Source: Actinoplanes sp. KI2 (GTDB taxonomy: Bacteria; Actinomycetota; Actinomycetes; Mycobacteriales; Micromonosporaceae). From it: a DNA stretch of 64,000 bases. The notes under the pieces are model-generated. The model had not been told where the DNA came from. It saw nothing but the letters and a program-made list of their open reading frames with translations, and did not search any database. This document shows, one piece after another, positions 33,107 through 41,252 of this stretch. The DNA is taken from NCBI RefSeq assembly GCF_025630775.1, contig NZ_JAOSZE010000040.1, forward strand, positions 40,223 through 104,222. Direction: 5' to 3'. A program made the translations under genes and the position numbers. The stretch's first letter is position 1. Each line of letters starts with the position of its first letter.

Positions 33107-33643
33107 CTACATCGAGACGCGCACCTGACCGTCGTCGCCGATCGTGACGCCGGTGATCCGCGTGCCCGCCGGCAGGTCTCGCACCTGGTCGTGCAACTGC
33201 CCGGAGATGTTCACGCCGACGACGAAGTCGATGACGCCGATGTTGCTGACGTCGATCGAGCCGCCCAGCGCGGGCGTGACCTTGAAGTCGTACACCTGAT
33301 CCGGGCCCGGGATCAGGCCCGCCCGCTCGGCCTCGGCCGCCAGCGTGCGCAGCAGATACTGCTCTTTGCCCTCGGCCGAGTTCAGGGCGGCGCTCAGCTC
33401 GTCCGCGGTCCGCCACGGCCGGGTGAGCGTGCCCTCGACGGTGTCCAGCCACCAGAAGCCGTCGGCCGCCCGGAAGAAGATGTCGCCGAACGCCGAGGCG
33501 AAGATCGGCGTCTTGCCCGCCAGGTCGAGCCAAGCCCATGATTCGGTCGCCATGGCGTACTGCTCGGGCGTGAAGGTCCTCGTCAGCTGCACCGCGGCAG
33601 TCAACCAGTACGCGAGCGCCACGTCGATAGCGCGGCCGGCCAA
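33107..33643 (-). CDS. DUF1851 / Tdi1-like (GAD-like immunity) domain protein
   Basis: Up to 178 residues; the first usable start (TTG 33643) is weak and GTG codons at 33622 or 33592 may be the true start. The core FTPEQYAMATESWAWLDLAGK, ASAFGDIFFRAADGFWWLDTVEGTLT and AALNSAEGKEQYLL matches the DUF1851 pattern found in T6SS immunity protein Tdi1 and in many stand-alone proteins. A short C-terminal domain (VTIGDDGQVRVSM) follows. It may be an orphan immunity or a housekeeping protein. No toxin gene is next to it. Confidence 0.6.
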   Translation of the reverse strand: MAGRAIDVALAYWLTAAVQLTRTFTPEQYAMATESWAWLDLAGKTPIFASAFGDIFFRAADGFWWLDTVEGTLTRPWRTADELSAALNSAEGKEQYLLRTLAAEAERAGLIPGPDQVYDFKVTPALGGSIDVSNIGVIDFVVGVNISGQLHDQVRDLPAGTRITGVTIGDDGQVRVSM

Positions 33644-33715
33644 GGCTTACGGCATGAGCAGGATCGGTCTGATCACCCCAGCCCTATCCACACAGTGTTC
33701 CGACTGCTGATCGCC

Positions 33716-36472
33716 CTATACCAGCCTCCGCACTGCCACGGCCGTTTCCGGGAACTCGGTCAGCAGCACCGCGGGCCGGCCGAGGCCGGGCTCCGACGCA
33801 AGCCACTCGCCGGCGCAACCGAGCAGCTTGGCGACCGCGTCGGTGGCCGCCGGATGCTCGGCGATGACCGCGAGGGCCCCGGTCGCCGGGACAGCCCGCA
33901 CCGGAGCCGCGCTGCTCGCGTTCCACGGCGCGGTCCAGTCGTCGAGGGCAGCCAGCGTGCCGGGGAACGTTCGGCCCGCCTCCCGGGTCAGCACCGGGAC
34001 CAGCTCGGCGGCCTGCGCGCGCAGCGTGGTGATCAGGGTGGGCAGCCACGGCAGCAGCACCGGATCGGGCAGTCGGGCGAACGCCTTCGACAACGTCTCG
34101 ACCACGAACGGCGCCAGCCGCGACACCGGCTCCAGCGCCTGCACGAAACCGCTCACGTACTGCGGGAACGCCGGCACGACCAGCGGGTTGGCCAGCAGGT
34201 CGTCGACCCGGGCGCGCAGGTCGGCCAGGGACAGCGCGCCGAGCTGGTGCCTGGCCGCCCAGAGCAGGGCCACCTTGGCCGGCGACTCGGGGTGGGACTG
34301 GCGGACCGCCAGCTCCAGCTGGGTGCGGTCGCAGCCGAGCGACAACGCCAGGCTCTCCATGCTGAACAGGAAGCCGAGCATCGCGCCGACCTGCCGGACG
34401 CCGGCCTCGTCGTCGACGAACGCGGTCGGCAGCAGGGTGCAGTAGTGCGCGTACCCCTCGGTGACGAACCGCTGGCACCAGCCGGGCAATGTGTGCCGGG
34501 GCAAAGATCGCCAGAACTGGCCGGGAGCAGTGCTGCGGTAGTGGGCCAGCAGCCGGCGGATGCGACGCAGGACCACCGGGGCGTCGTCGACCGTGCGCTC
34601 GGCGGCCAGCAGCTCGACCGCCCGCGCGCCCAGCTCGTCGGTCAGGCGCGGGGCGGTGAGGAAGAGCAGCGAGTCCTCGACCGCCTTGAGCGCCACGGCG
34701 GCGGTCGCCTTCGGGTCCCACGCGGCCCGGCGCAGGCGCTGCTCCAGCACCTGTTCGACGGTCACGCCCTCGTAGCCGAGCTCGATCACGGTGCGCTGGT
34801 GGCGGCCGAGGTCGAGATCCCAGCTCTCCTGGAAATGCTTCTCGCCCAAGCGGCGAGAGCCGATCACCGGGCGTACGGCGTGGTCGGGCAGCAGGTAGCG
34901 CAGCATCCAGAGCAGCTGGGAGCAGTCGGCGAGCTCCGGTCTCGCGGCCAGGTCGAGCAGGGCGCGCTTGATGGTGCGCTGCTCCAGGTTGAGCCCGAGC
35001 GGGGCGAGCCGGTCGTAGACGTCGCGGGCCAGCGGCGGCAGCGCGTCGTAGCCGACCTGGCCGACACGATCGCCGCCGAGCAGGATCTCGCAGAGCCGGT
35101 GCACATCCCGGCGACCGGGGACGACGTCCTTCTCGATGCAGGTGACCGCGGCATCGGAGAAGTCGTAGGGCGTGGGCCGGGCGCGGCCGCGCATGCCGGC
35201 CAGCAGGATCGACGTCTCGAAGATCGCGATCGCGTCGGCCGTGCTCGCCAGGTAGCCGTTGCGGCGGGCCAGCCGGACGATGTCCACGCACCAGCCGCGC
35301 AGCTCCTCCTCGTCCAGGCCGCCGAGCACGGGCGGGCCGGACAGGTAGCCGGTGAGCTGATCGGTCGGCGCCGCCTCGGCGCTCGGCAAAGGCAGCGCGG
35401 CCCGGCCCTTCTGCCCGGTCAGGCGGAACGGTTTGAGGCGGGTCTTGGTGAGCGACTTCTGCCAGGTGGCGGCCGCGATCGAGACCGAGCCGGGCGCGAG
35501 GCCGAACTGCGCCTCGATCGCGGAGTGACTGCTCGGGATGAGGCCGTACAGCCACTTCGTGCCGGTGCGCGGAGTGATCTCGAAGTCGGGGGTGCCGTCC
35601 GCCGAACCCACCTCGGCGAGCCGGCTCGCGGCGTGGAACGCCCCGCAGACGTACAGGCAGTCGGCCCGATCGGCACCGGTCGCGGCCAGGTGTTCGCGGA
35701 TGCGGGTCCACATGTACCGTTCGCGGTCCTCGTCGCTGTCCCACCGCGCGGTGTCGTGCGGCGCGAGCCGCCGGAACAAACTTCCGATCAAAACCATCAC
35801 TTGCCGGTACGTGTCATGGTCGGCGCCCGCGAGCGGCTGCTCCACGTACTGGTCCCACCACTCCGACCAGTGCCGGACCCGTCCGTGGTGCAGCAGGTGC
35901 TCCTCCAGCTCGGCGAAGCGGGGTCGCAGGTCGCCGATCTCGACGCCGACCGCGTCGCCGTGCAGATCATCCTCCGGCGCATCGGCCGGCGGCCCACTGG
36001 CCAAGGGCTGCCACTGGAAGACGTGGTCGGTGGACCGGTCGACGAGCACCAGTTCCACCCCGGGCGTCTCCACCGCGTACGCGATGGCCTGGTATTCGGC
36101 GGAGCCCTCGGTGACCGGGGCGATGACGCTCAGCGGCGCCGACTCGACCGGGAATCCGTCGAGCTCGGACGCGAACGCCTGCAGCGCGACCGGCAGCCGG
36201 CAGTTGCGCAGCTCGGTCAGCAGCGGCGTCAGATCTTCGCACAGCTCCAGGTAGATGACCTTCGGCTGTTTCTCGCGGAGCCGGCGGACCATGGCCAGCG
36301 CGGAGGCCGGCGAGTGGTGGCAGACCGGAAAGATCTCCAGCGGCTCGCGCAGCGCGTGCTCGACGTCGTCCACCAGCCCGGCGAGGATCTCCGGCAGCGC
36401 GTCCGGGCCGTCGCCGAGTGCCTCGGCGGCGCCGAGGAGTTGGGCCCGCAGGGCGTCGAAGGGCCCGCTCAC
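33716..36472 (-). CDS. DUF5682 family protein (YehM-like), last gene of MoxR/vWA operon
   Basis: 918 residues from a GTG at 36472 that overlaps the MoxR stop (GTGA). It is the largest protein of the operon. The N-terminal third carries FPVCHHSPASALAMVRRL, VIYLELCEDLTPLL and, near residue 300, CLYVCGAFHAASRLAEV. The two His motifs and the Glu between them recall the metal-dependent TIKI/TraB/EreA-like fold; that link is my inference. The C-terminal 550 residues are helical repeats without a known motif. DUF5682 genes are found beside MoxR, vWA and SWIM genes, as in E. coli yehLMPQ, where function is unknown. Confidence 0.82.
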   Translation of the reverse strand: MSGPFDALRAQLLGAAEALGDGPDALPEILAGLVDDVEHALREPLEIFPVCHHSPASALAMVRRLREKQPKVIYLELCEDLTPLLTELRNCRLPVALQAFASELDGFPVESAPLSVIAPVTEGSAEYQAIAYAVETPGVELVLVDRSTDHVFQWQPLASGPPADAPEDDLHGDAVGVEIGDLRPRFAELEEHLLHHGRVRHWSEWWDQYVEQPLAGADHDTYRQVMVLIGSLFRRLAPHDTARWDSDEDRERYMWTRIREHLAATGADRADCLYVCGAFHAASRLAEVGSADGTPDFEITPRTGTKWLYGLIPSSHSAIEAQFGLAPGSVSIAAATWQKSLTKTRLKPFRLTGQKGRAALPLPSAEAAPTDQLTGYLSGPPVLGGLDEEELRGWCVDIVRLARRNGYLASTADAIAIFETSILLAGMRGRARPTPYDFSDAAVTCIEKDVVPGRRDVHRLCEILLGGDRVGQVGYDALPPLARDVYDRLAPLGLNLEQRTIKRALLDLAARPELADCSQLLWMLRYLLPDHAVRPVIGSRRLGEKHFQESWDLDLGRHQRTVIELGYEGVTVEQVLEQRLRRAAWDPKATAAVALKAVEDSLLFLTAPRLTDELGARAVELLAAERTVDDAPVVLRRIRRLLAHYRSTAPGQFWRSLPRHTLPGWCQRFVTEGYAHYCTLLPTAFVDDEAGVRQVGAMLGFLFSMESLALSLGCDRTQLELAVRQSHPESPAKVALLWAARHQLGALSLADLRARVDDLLANPLVVPAFPQYVSGFVQALEPVSRLAPFVVETLSKAFARLPDPVLLPWLPTLITTLRAQAAELVPVLTREAGRTFPGTLAALDDWTAPWNASSAAPVRAVPATGALAVIAEHPAATDAVAKLLGCAGEWLASEPGLGRPAVLLTEFPETAVAVRRLV

Positions 36473-37581
36473 GACAGGGTGGCGATCGCCTGGCGGCCGC
36501 CCTCCAGGAAGCCGGTCCACTCGCCGCCGTTCTCCTTGCTGCGCGGCTCGACCACGCCGTGCCAGTACTTGTTGAGGATGGCCAGGTCTTCCGGGCTGCG
36601 CCGGGCGAGCGAACCGACCAGCGAACCCGCGAGGGTCTCGGCGTTCAGCGCGGCGGCGCCGAAGAAGTTGCTGTGCAGGATCGCGTCCTCCAGCACACCG
36701 ATCTGCTCGGCGGTGGACAGTGCCGACTCGAGCTTCTCCTCGTCGCTGGTGGCCGCGCCGGCCGCGGCACGCAGGTCGGCAAAGCTCTGCAGCAGCACGT
36801 CGAGCAGCGTGGGCGGCACCTCGAGCTCGATGTTGTGCCGGCGCAGCAGCTCCTCGGTGCGGAACCGGACGATCTCCGCCTCGCTCCTCTTGTTGGTCAC
36901 CACGGGGATGCGGACGAAGTTGAACCGCCGTTTGAGCGCCGACGACAGATCGTTGACCCCGCGGTCGCGGCTGTTCGCCGTCGCGATGATCGAGAAGCCG
37001 GGCTTCGCGAAGACGATGTTGTCGGCGTCGAGCTCGGGGATGGAGATGTACTTCTCGGAGAGTATGGAGATCAGCGCGTCCTGGACGTCGCTGGTGGAGC
37101 GGGTCAGCTCCTCGAAGCGGCCGATGACGCCGCCCTCCATCGCGGTCATGATCGGTGACGGGATCATCGAGGCCCGGGACTGGCCCTTGGCGATCACCAT
37201 CGAGACGTTCCACGAGTATTTGATGTGGTCTTCGGTGGTGCCGGCGGTGCCCTGCACCACGAGGGTGGAGTTGCGGCTGATCGCGGCGGCCAGCAGCTCG
37301 GCCAGCCAGCTCTTGCCGGTGCCCGGGTCGCCGATCAGCAGCAGGCCCCGGTCGGAGGCGAGGGTGACGATCGACCGCTCGACGAAGCTGCGGTCGCCGT
37401 ACCACTTCTGCTCGACCTCGCGGTCGAGGCCGTCGGCGCGCTCGGAGCCGAGGATGAACAGGCGCACCATCTTGGGGCTCAGGCGCCAGGAGAACGGTTT
37501 CGGCCCGTCGTCGATCGACTCGAGCCAGTCGAGCTCGTCGGCGTACTTGACCTCGGCGGGCGGGCGCAGCATCTCAGTCAT
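36469..37581 (-). CDS. MoxR-type AAA+ ATPase (YehL-like)
   Basis: 370 residues from the ATG at 37581. Walker A is GDPGTGKSWLAELL (about 83-96). Walker B and sensor regions read GGVIGRFEELTRSTSDVQDAL, GFSIIATANSRDRGVNDL and SSALKRRFNFVRIPVV. The insert and the C-terminal lid are as in MoxR AAA+ proteins. It lies 20 nt after the vWA gene and overlaps the DUF5682 gene by 4 nt. MoxR/vWA pairs usually act as chaperone-like remodelling machines, with the vWA protein as adaptor. The target here is unknown. Confidence 0.92.
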   Translation of the reverse strand: MTEMLRPPAEVKYADELDWLESIDDGPKPFSWRLSPKMVRLFILGSERADGLDREVEQKWYGDRSFVERSIVTLASDRGLLLIGDPGTGKSWLAELLAAAISRNSTLVVQGTAGTTEDHIKYSWNVSMVIAKGQSRASMIPSPIMTAMEGGVIGRFEELTRSTSDVQDALISILSEKYISIPELDADNIVFAKPGFSIIATANSRDRGVNDLSSALKRRFNFVRIPVVTNKRSEAEIVRFRTEELLRRHNIELEVPPTLLDVLLQSFADLRAAAGAATSDEEKLESALSTAEQIGVLEDAILHSNFFGAAALNAETLAGSLVGSLARRSPEDLAILNKYWHGVVEPRSKENGGEWTGFLEGGRQAIATLS

Positions 37582-37601
37582 GGGTTCTCCAGAATCAAGA
37601 G

Positions 37602-38927
37602 TCAGGCGATGAAGTTCTTGAGCTCGACGACGAGCTTGCGGATGTGACCGGAGATCACCGGGGTGCCCAGGTCCTTGAAGCGCTGGCGGAACCACGGGTT
37701 GACGCTCTGGGCGCCGGAGCTGTTGACCGAGCCGACCGGGATGAAGCGGACGCCGGAGCGGTGCACCGCCTCGATGCCGTCGAACAGCGGCTGCGACCGG
37801 TCGAACTCGTAGAAGTCGGAGATCCACACCAGCACGGTGTTCCGCGGGTCGGCGATCTTGGGGCGGGCCAGGGCCATCGCGACCGGCCCGTCGTTGCCGC
37901 CGCCGAGGTTGGTGCGCAGCAGCACCTCGAACGGGTCGTGCACCCACGGCGTGAGGTCGAGCGCGCGAGTGTCGTACGCGATCAGGTGAACGTCCACCTT
38001 GGGCAGCCCCGCGAAGATCGACGCGAGGATGGTGCAGTTGACCATCGAGTCGACCATCGACCCGGACTGGTCGACCACGACGATCAGCCGGGCCGGCGTG
38101 ACCCGTTTCGCGGTCTGCCGGTAGAAGAGCCGGTCGACGTAGAGGCGCTGGTCGTCGGGGTTCCAGTTGGGCAGGTTTTTCCAGATCGTGCGGTCGATGT
38201 CGAGGTTGCGGAACACCCGCTTCGGCGGGATCGTCCGGTCGATCGTGCCTGCGCCGGCCTGCGCGACCTGGGTGCGCAGCACCTCGGCGACCTCGTCGAC
38301 GAACCGGCGGATCAGCCGCTTGGCGTTGGCGAGCGCGACACCGTCGAGGTTGTTCTTGTCCCGCAGCAGCTGCTCGATCAACGACATGCTGGGGGTGAGC
38401 TGCTTGGCCAGCTTGGGATCGGCGAGCACCTCGCGCAGGTGCATCCGCTTGACCAGGTCGCCCTCGAGACCGGCCAGCACCTCCCCCTCGGGACGGCCGC
38501 GCAGCTGACCCGGCTCGTGACCGAGCGCGCGCTCGAACCAGCCGGCGTCGGCCTGCCAGCGGGCCAGCTGACCCGCGCTGACCTCGCCGGAGCCGGTGGC
38601 GAAGACGTTGAGCAGCAGTTTCGAGGCGAGCGCGGCGCGGCGGACCTCGCCCTCGCGATCGTCGTCGCCGGGCGTCATCAGGCCGTCGAACTCGGCGGCC
38701 AGCTGAGGGAACCGCTGCACCACGTTGTCGATCGAGACGGTCGGGTCGAGCAGTGCCGTGGGCAGCCCCAGCTCGTCGACGACCGCGACGCTCGCCGACT
38801 CGAGCGTGGCCTGCTCCTCGGGATCGAAGAGCCGGGCCAGCAGTCGCCAGTAGAGAACCTGTCGCCGGTTTTCCGCGGCGTCGGCGCGCTCGGCCTCGGT
38901 GCGCCGGTTCAGCTCGTCGGTGGTCAT
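37602..38927 (-). CDS. vWA domain protein of the MoxR operon (YehP-like)
   Basis: 441 residues. The ATG at 38927 overlaps the upstream stop by 4 nt (ATGA). The N-terminal 240 residues are helical. The C-terminal vWA domain (about 250-440) has an intact MIDAS: LIVVVDQSGSMVDSMVN, then LRTNLGGGNDGPVAMALA and VLVWISDFYEF. It should be cytosolic. In MoxR systems this subunit binds the AAA+ ring and substrates through the metal site. RTIPPKRVFRNLDIDRTIWKN is a conserved-looking linker just before the vWA fold. Confidence 0.9.
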   Translation of the reverse strand: MTTDELNRRTEAERADAAENRRQVLYWRLLARLFDPEEQATLESASVAVVDELGLPTALLDPTVSIDNVVQRFPQLAAEFDGLMTPGDDDREGEVRRAALASKLLLNVFATGSGEVSAGQLARWQADAGWFERALGHEPGQLRGRPEGEVLAGLEGDLVKRMHLREVLADPKLAKQLTPSMSLIEQLLRDKNNLDGVALANAKRLIRRFVDEVAEVLRTQVAQAGAGTIDRTIPPKRVFRNLDIDRTIWKNLPNWNPDDQRLYVDRLFYRQTAKRVTPARLIVVVDQSGSMVDSMVNCTILASIFAGLPKVDVHLIAYDTRALDLTPWVHDPFEVLLRTNLGGGNDGPVAMALARPKIADPRNTVLVWISDFYEFDRSQPLFDGIEAVHRSGVRFIPVGSVNSSGAQSVNPWFRQRFKDLGTPVISGHIRKLVVELKNFIA

Positions 38928-40315
38928 TGGCGCAGCAGCCTTCCCGCGCGCTCGCGCAACACGTCGACGGCGGTGCCGGCGGCCGCCTCCGCCTTGGCGG
39001 CCTTGGCGTCGGGGGGGCCGAGCGCCCAGTCGCCGGTGTGCATGGCGACCACCTTCTTGCGGACGGTGGCCTGCACCGCGATCGGCTGAACCACCCAGCG
39101 GCCGCCGTCGCACCGCACCAGCCCGATGCACGCGGTGGAGGCGGCGACCAGCTCGGGGGTGAGCGGGCCGGCCGCGGGCAGCCGGTCGACATCCAGGCCG
39201 ACGGTGACGCCGCCCAGATCGAACGCCTCGGCGGTCGCGGTGTAGCCCTCCAGCAGCACCGGCTCGGCGATCGCGGACGGGTGCCGGTCGAGCGGGGCGG
39301 TGGACGCCGCAACCGCACCGGCGAGCAGCACCCGGGCACTCGCGAACGGGTCGGCCGGCTCCCCTGCCGAGGCGCGCGCCTCGTCCCAGATCAGATCGCC
39401 GCCGGCGGTCAGCGTCATCTGCGCCACGGCGAGGCAGCGATGCTCGGCCAGGCCGGCCAGCAGGATCGGGAACGCGGAGAGCATGCGCCAGGCGGACGCA
39501 CCGCTGATCGTGTCGACCTTGGCCGCGGCCACGCTGGTGCGCACCAGGCGGACCCCGCCGGCCGTTTCGAGCAGGCCGTGCACCTGGCAACGGAACACGG
39601 TCGGGTGCTCGTGCAGGTCGGCGCCGAGGATCAACAGCCGGCCGTCGACCGGGGCGGACGGCTCGGCGGGCAGGCCGTCCTGGGAGAGGATCAGCGCGCG
39701 GGCCCAGAGGTCGGCCCAGCGACGCACCGGCACCCGCGGCCGGGTGGCGACCGGGGCGGCCGCCCGCAGCTCGGCCGCGAAGCCGTCGAGCAGCACCGCG
39801 AGCCGGCGGCGGAGCCCGCTCGTCTCGTCGGGGATGGCGGGGTCGACGTCGAGCAGCGCCTGCACCGCCGGGGAACCGCCGGCGGCCAGCTCGTGGTCGA
39901 CGCCCCGCCAGCCGGCGATCGCCAGCTCGCGCAGCCAGGACCGGCTGCCCGCGGCCGGGTGACCGGCGTCGGTCGTGGCGCCGGCGGCGGGATACGGCTC
40001 GCGGGTGCGGCCGAGTGCGGTGTCGAGGCCGGCGAGCAGCGCGTCGTGCGCCGCACCGAGCAGGGCCACCCGGCAACCGGCGAGCACGACCAGATGCTCG
40101 TCGGTCACCGTACCCGAAATGATCTTGCCGATCGCGTCGGTGACCCGATCGGCGAGCGGAGCCGCCGAGAAGGCCGCGACCAGGGCGTCGAGGGCGGCGG
40201 CGCGATCGTCGTCGAGCCGGGCCAGGCCGTGCACGAGAGCGTCGTCGAGGCCGTCGACCAGGGCGAACGCCTCGTCGAGGCCGGCCGGGTGTGCGCGGAG
40301 CGCGTCGGCGAGCAT
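38924..40315 (-). CDS. Uncharacterised helical protein of the SWIM/MoxR operon
   Basis: 463 residues from the ATG at 40315 (or a GTG at 40318), overlapping the SWIM gene stop by 1-4 nt. There is no signal peptide or membrane helix. Regions of note are GKIISGTVTDEHLVVLAGCRVALLG, RRWADLWARALILSQDG, CQVHGLLETAGGVRLVR and AVQATVRKKVVAMHTGDWALG. I recognise no family with confidence. Together with the preceding 166-residue SWIM protein its length (about 630) is close to that of full-size SWIM proteins such as YehQ, so the two genes may be halves of one ancestral protein. Confidence 0.78.
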   Translation of the reverse strand: MLADALRAHPAGLDEAFALVDGLDDALVHGLARLDDDRAAALDALVAAFSAAPLADRVTDAIGKIISGTVTDEHLVVLAGCRVALLGAAHDALLAGLDTALGRTREPYPAAGATTDAGHPAAGSRSWLRELAIAGWRGVDHELAAGGSPAVQALLDVDPAIPDETSGLRRRLAVLLDGFAAELRAAAPVATRPRVPVRRWADLWARALILSQDGLPAEPSAPVDGRLLILGADLHEHPTVFRCQVHGLLETAGGVRLVRTSVAAAKVDTISGASAWRMLSAFPILLAGLAEHRCLAVAQMTLTAGGDLIWDEARASAGEPADPFASARVLLAGAVAASTAPLDRHPSAIAEPVLLEGYTATAEAFDLGGVTVGLDVDRLPAAGPLTPELVAASTACIGLVRCDGGRWVVQPIAVQATVRKKVVAMHTGDWALGPPDAKAAKAEAAAGTAVDVLRERAGRLLRQ

Positions 40316-40815
40316 CACCGCACCACCGCGCCGGTGGCCGGGAACCACTGCAGCTCGGGCAGCGGATCGACGCTCGGCGGCAACGCGAGATAGGCAAGGT
40401 GGCGCAGGAAGCTGCTGAACACCTCGGGCGTCCGGTTGGGTGCGGCGATCGGGTGCAGCATCGACCAGAGGTCGGTCTCGTCCTCGGGCGGCTCGACCTT
40501 GAGGTAGCGGGCGACGCGGTCGGCACCGTACTGCGCGACGGCGGCCTCGACCAGCGCGCGCAGATGGTTGCAGGGGTGGGCGCCGCTGAGCCCACCGCAC
40601 GGGCGGTTGTTGTTGGTGTTGCAGCTCAGGCCGTGCTCGCCCGCGGTGATCGACGAAACGTAGACCCGGGAGACGTCCGACCCGCTCGACACCACTCCCT
40701 GCAGCCGGCCCTCGGCCAGCTCCACGAACGGCACCTTGGCCAGCTTGCGGGGCCGCACCGACGCGATGACAGGGGCTGCGCTGCGCCGCTCGTAGGCGAC
40801 GCCCTCGCTTGTCAC
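40315..40815 (-). CDS. Short SWIM-type zinc finger protein, first gene of the operon
   Basis: 166 residues from a GTG at 40815 with a strong AGGAGG RBS 7-8 nt upstream. The zinc site is CNTNNNRPC...HPCNHLRALVEAA (about 65-90), a C-x6-C-x8-C-x-H arrangement related to the SWIM motif CxC-n-CxH. SWIM fingers bind DNA or protein. The first gene of a five-gene unit joined by overlaps of 1-4 nt or a gap of 20 nt, it sits head to head with padR. Confidence 0.82.
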   Translation of the reverse strand: MTSEGVAYERRSAAPVIASVRPRKLAKVPFVELAEGRLQGVVSSGSDVSRVYVSSITAGEHGLSCNTNNNRPCGGLSGAHPCNHLRALVEAAVAQYGADRVARYLKVEPPEDETDLWSMLHPIAAPNRTPEVFSSFLRHLAYLALPPSVDPLPELQWFPATGAVVR

Positions 40816-40888
40816 AACCGATCCTCCTTCGAACAGGTGCGCGTAGTTGTATCGGATGGGTCCGACAAAAACTCGCGCCGAGTCTCCC

Positions 40889-40911
40889 TATATAACGGTT
40901 GACGTTATATA
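40889..40911. promoter_or_regulatory. Perfect palindrome between SWIM operon and padR
   Basis: TATATAACG-GTTGA-CGTTATATA, 9-bp arms with a 5-nt spacer, in an AT-rich pocket of very GC-rich DNA. It lies 23 bp before padR and 73 bp before the SWIM gene, overlapping likely promoter elements of both. This is the layout expected of a PadR operator controlling both directions. Confidence 0.85.
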
Positions 40912-40934
40912 TCGGTGGAGGTAGTGTCCGGCGC

Positions 40935-41252
40935 ATGCAGGAGCCGACGTTCTTGATCCTGACCGCCTTGGCGGCGGAGCCGGCACACGGGTACGGGGTG
41001 ATCCGTGCGGTCGAGCAGTTGTCCCAAGGGGAGGTCGTGCTGCGGCCCGGGACGCTGTACGGCGCCCTCGACCGGCTGACCGAGCAGGGCCTGGTGGAGG
41101 TTGATCGGGAGGAGGCCGTCGACGGGCGGCTGCGCCGCTACTACCGGCTCACCGACTCCGGCGCCGCGGCACTCTCGGCGCAGGTGGAGCGGCTTCGCCG
41201 GAACGCGGAAGCGGCGGCGGCGCGGTTGCGCATCGCCTTCGGCGGTGCCTGA
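40935..41252 (+). CDS. PadR family transcriptional regulator
   Basis: 105 residues from the ATG at 40935 with GGAGGT upstream. The winged helix is typical of short PadR-s2 proteins: FLILTALAAEPAHGYGVIRAVEQLS, VLRPGTLYGALDRLTEQGLVEVDRE and RRYYRLTDSGAAAL. Its stop overlaps the next gene's ATG (TGATG). It probably represses its own operon and perhaps the SWIM operon through the palindrome just upstream. Confidence 0.92.
   Translation: MQEPTFLILTALAAEPAHGYGVIRAVEQLSQGEVVLRPGTLYGALDRLTEQGLVEVDREEAVDGRLRRYYRLTDSGAAALSAQVERLRRNAEAAAARLRIAFGGA

Noticed and set aside
33695..37612. 1305-codon plus-strand frame
   Set aside because: Antisense to the DUF5682 and MoxR genes, which carry real motifs and translational coupling.
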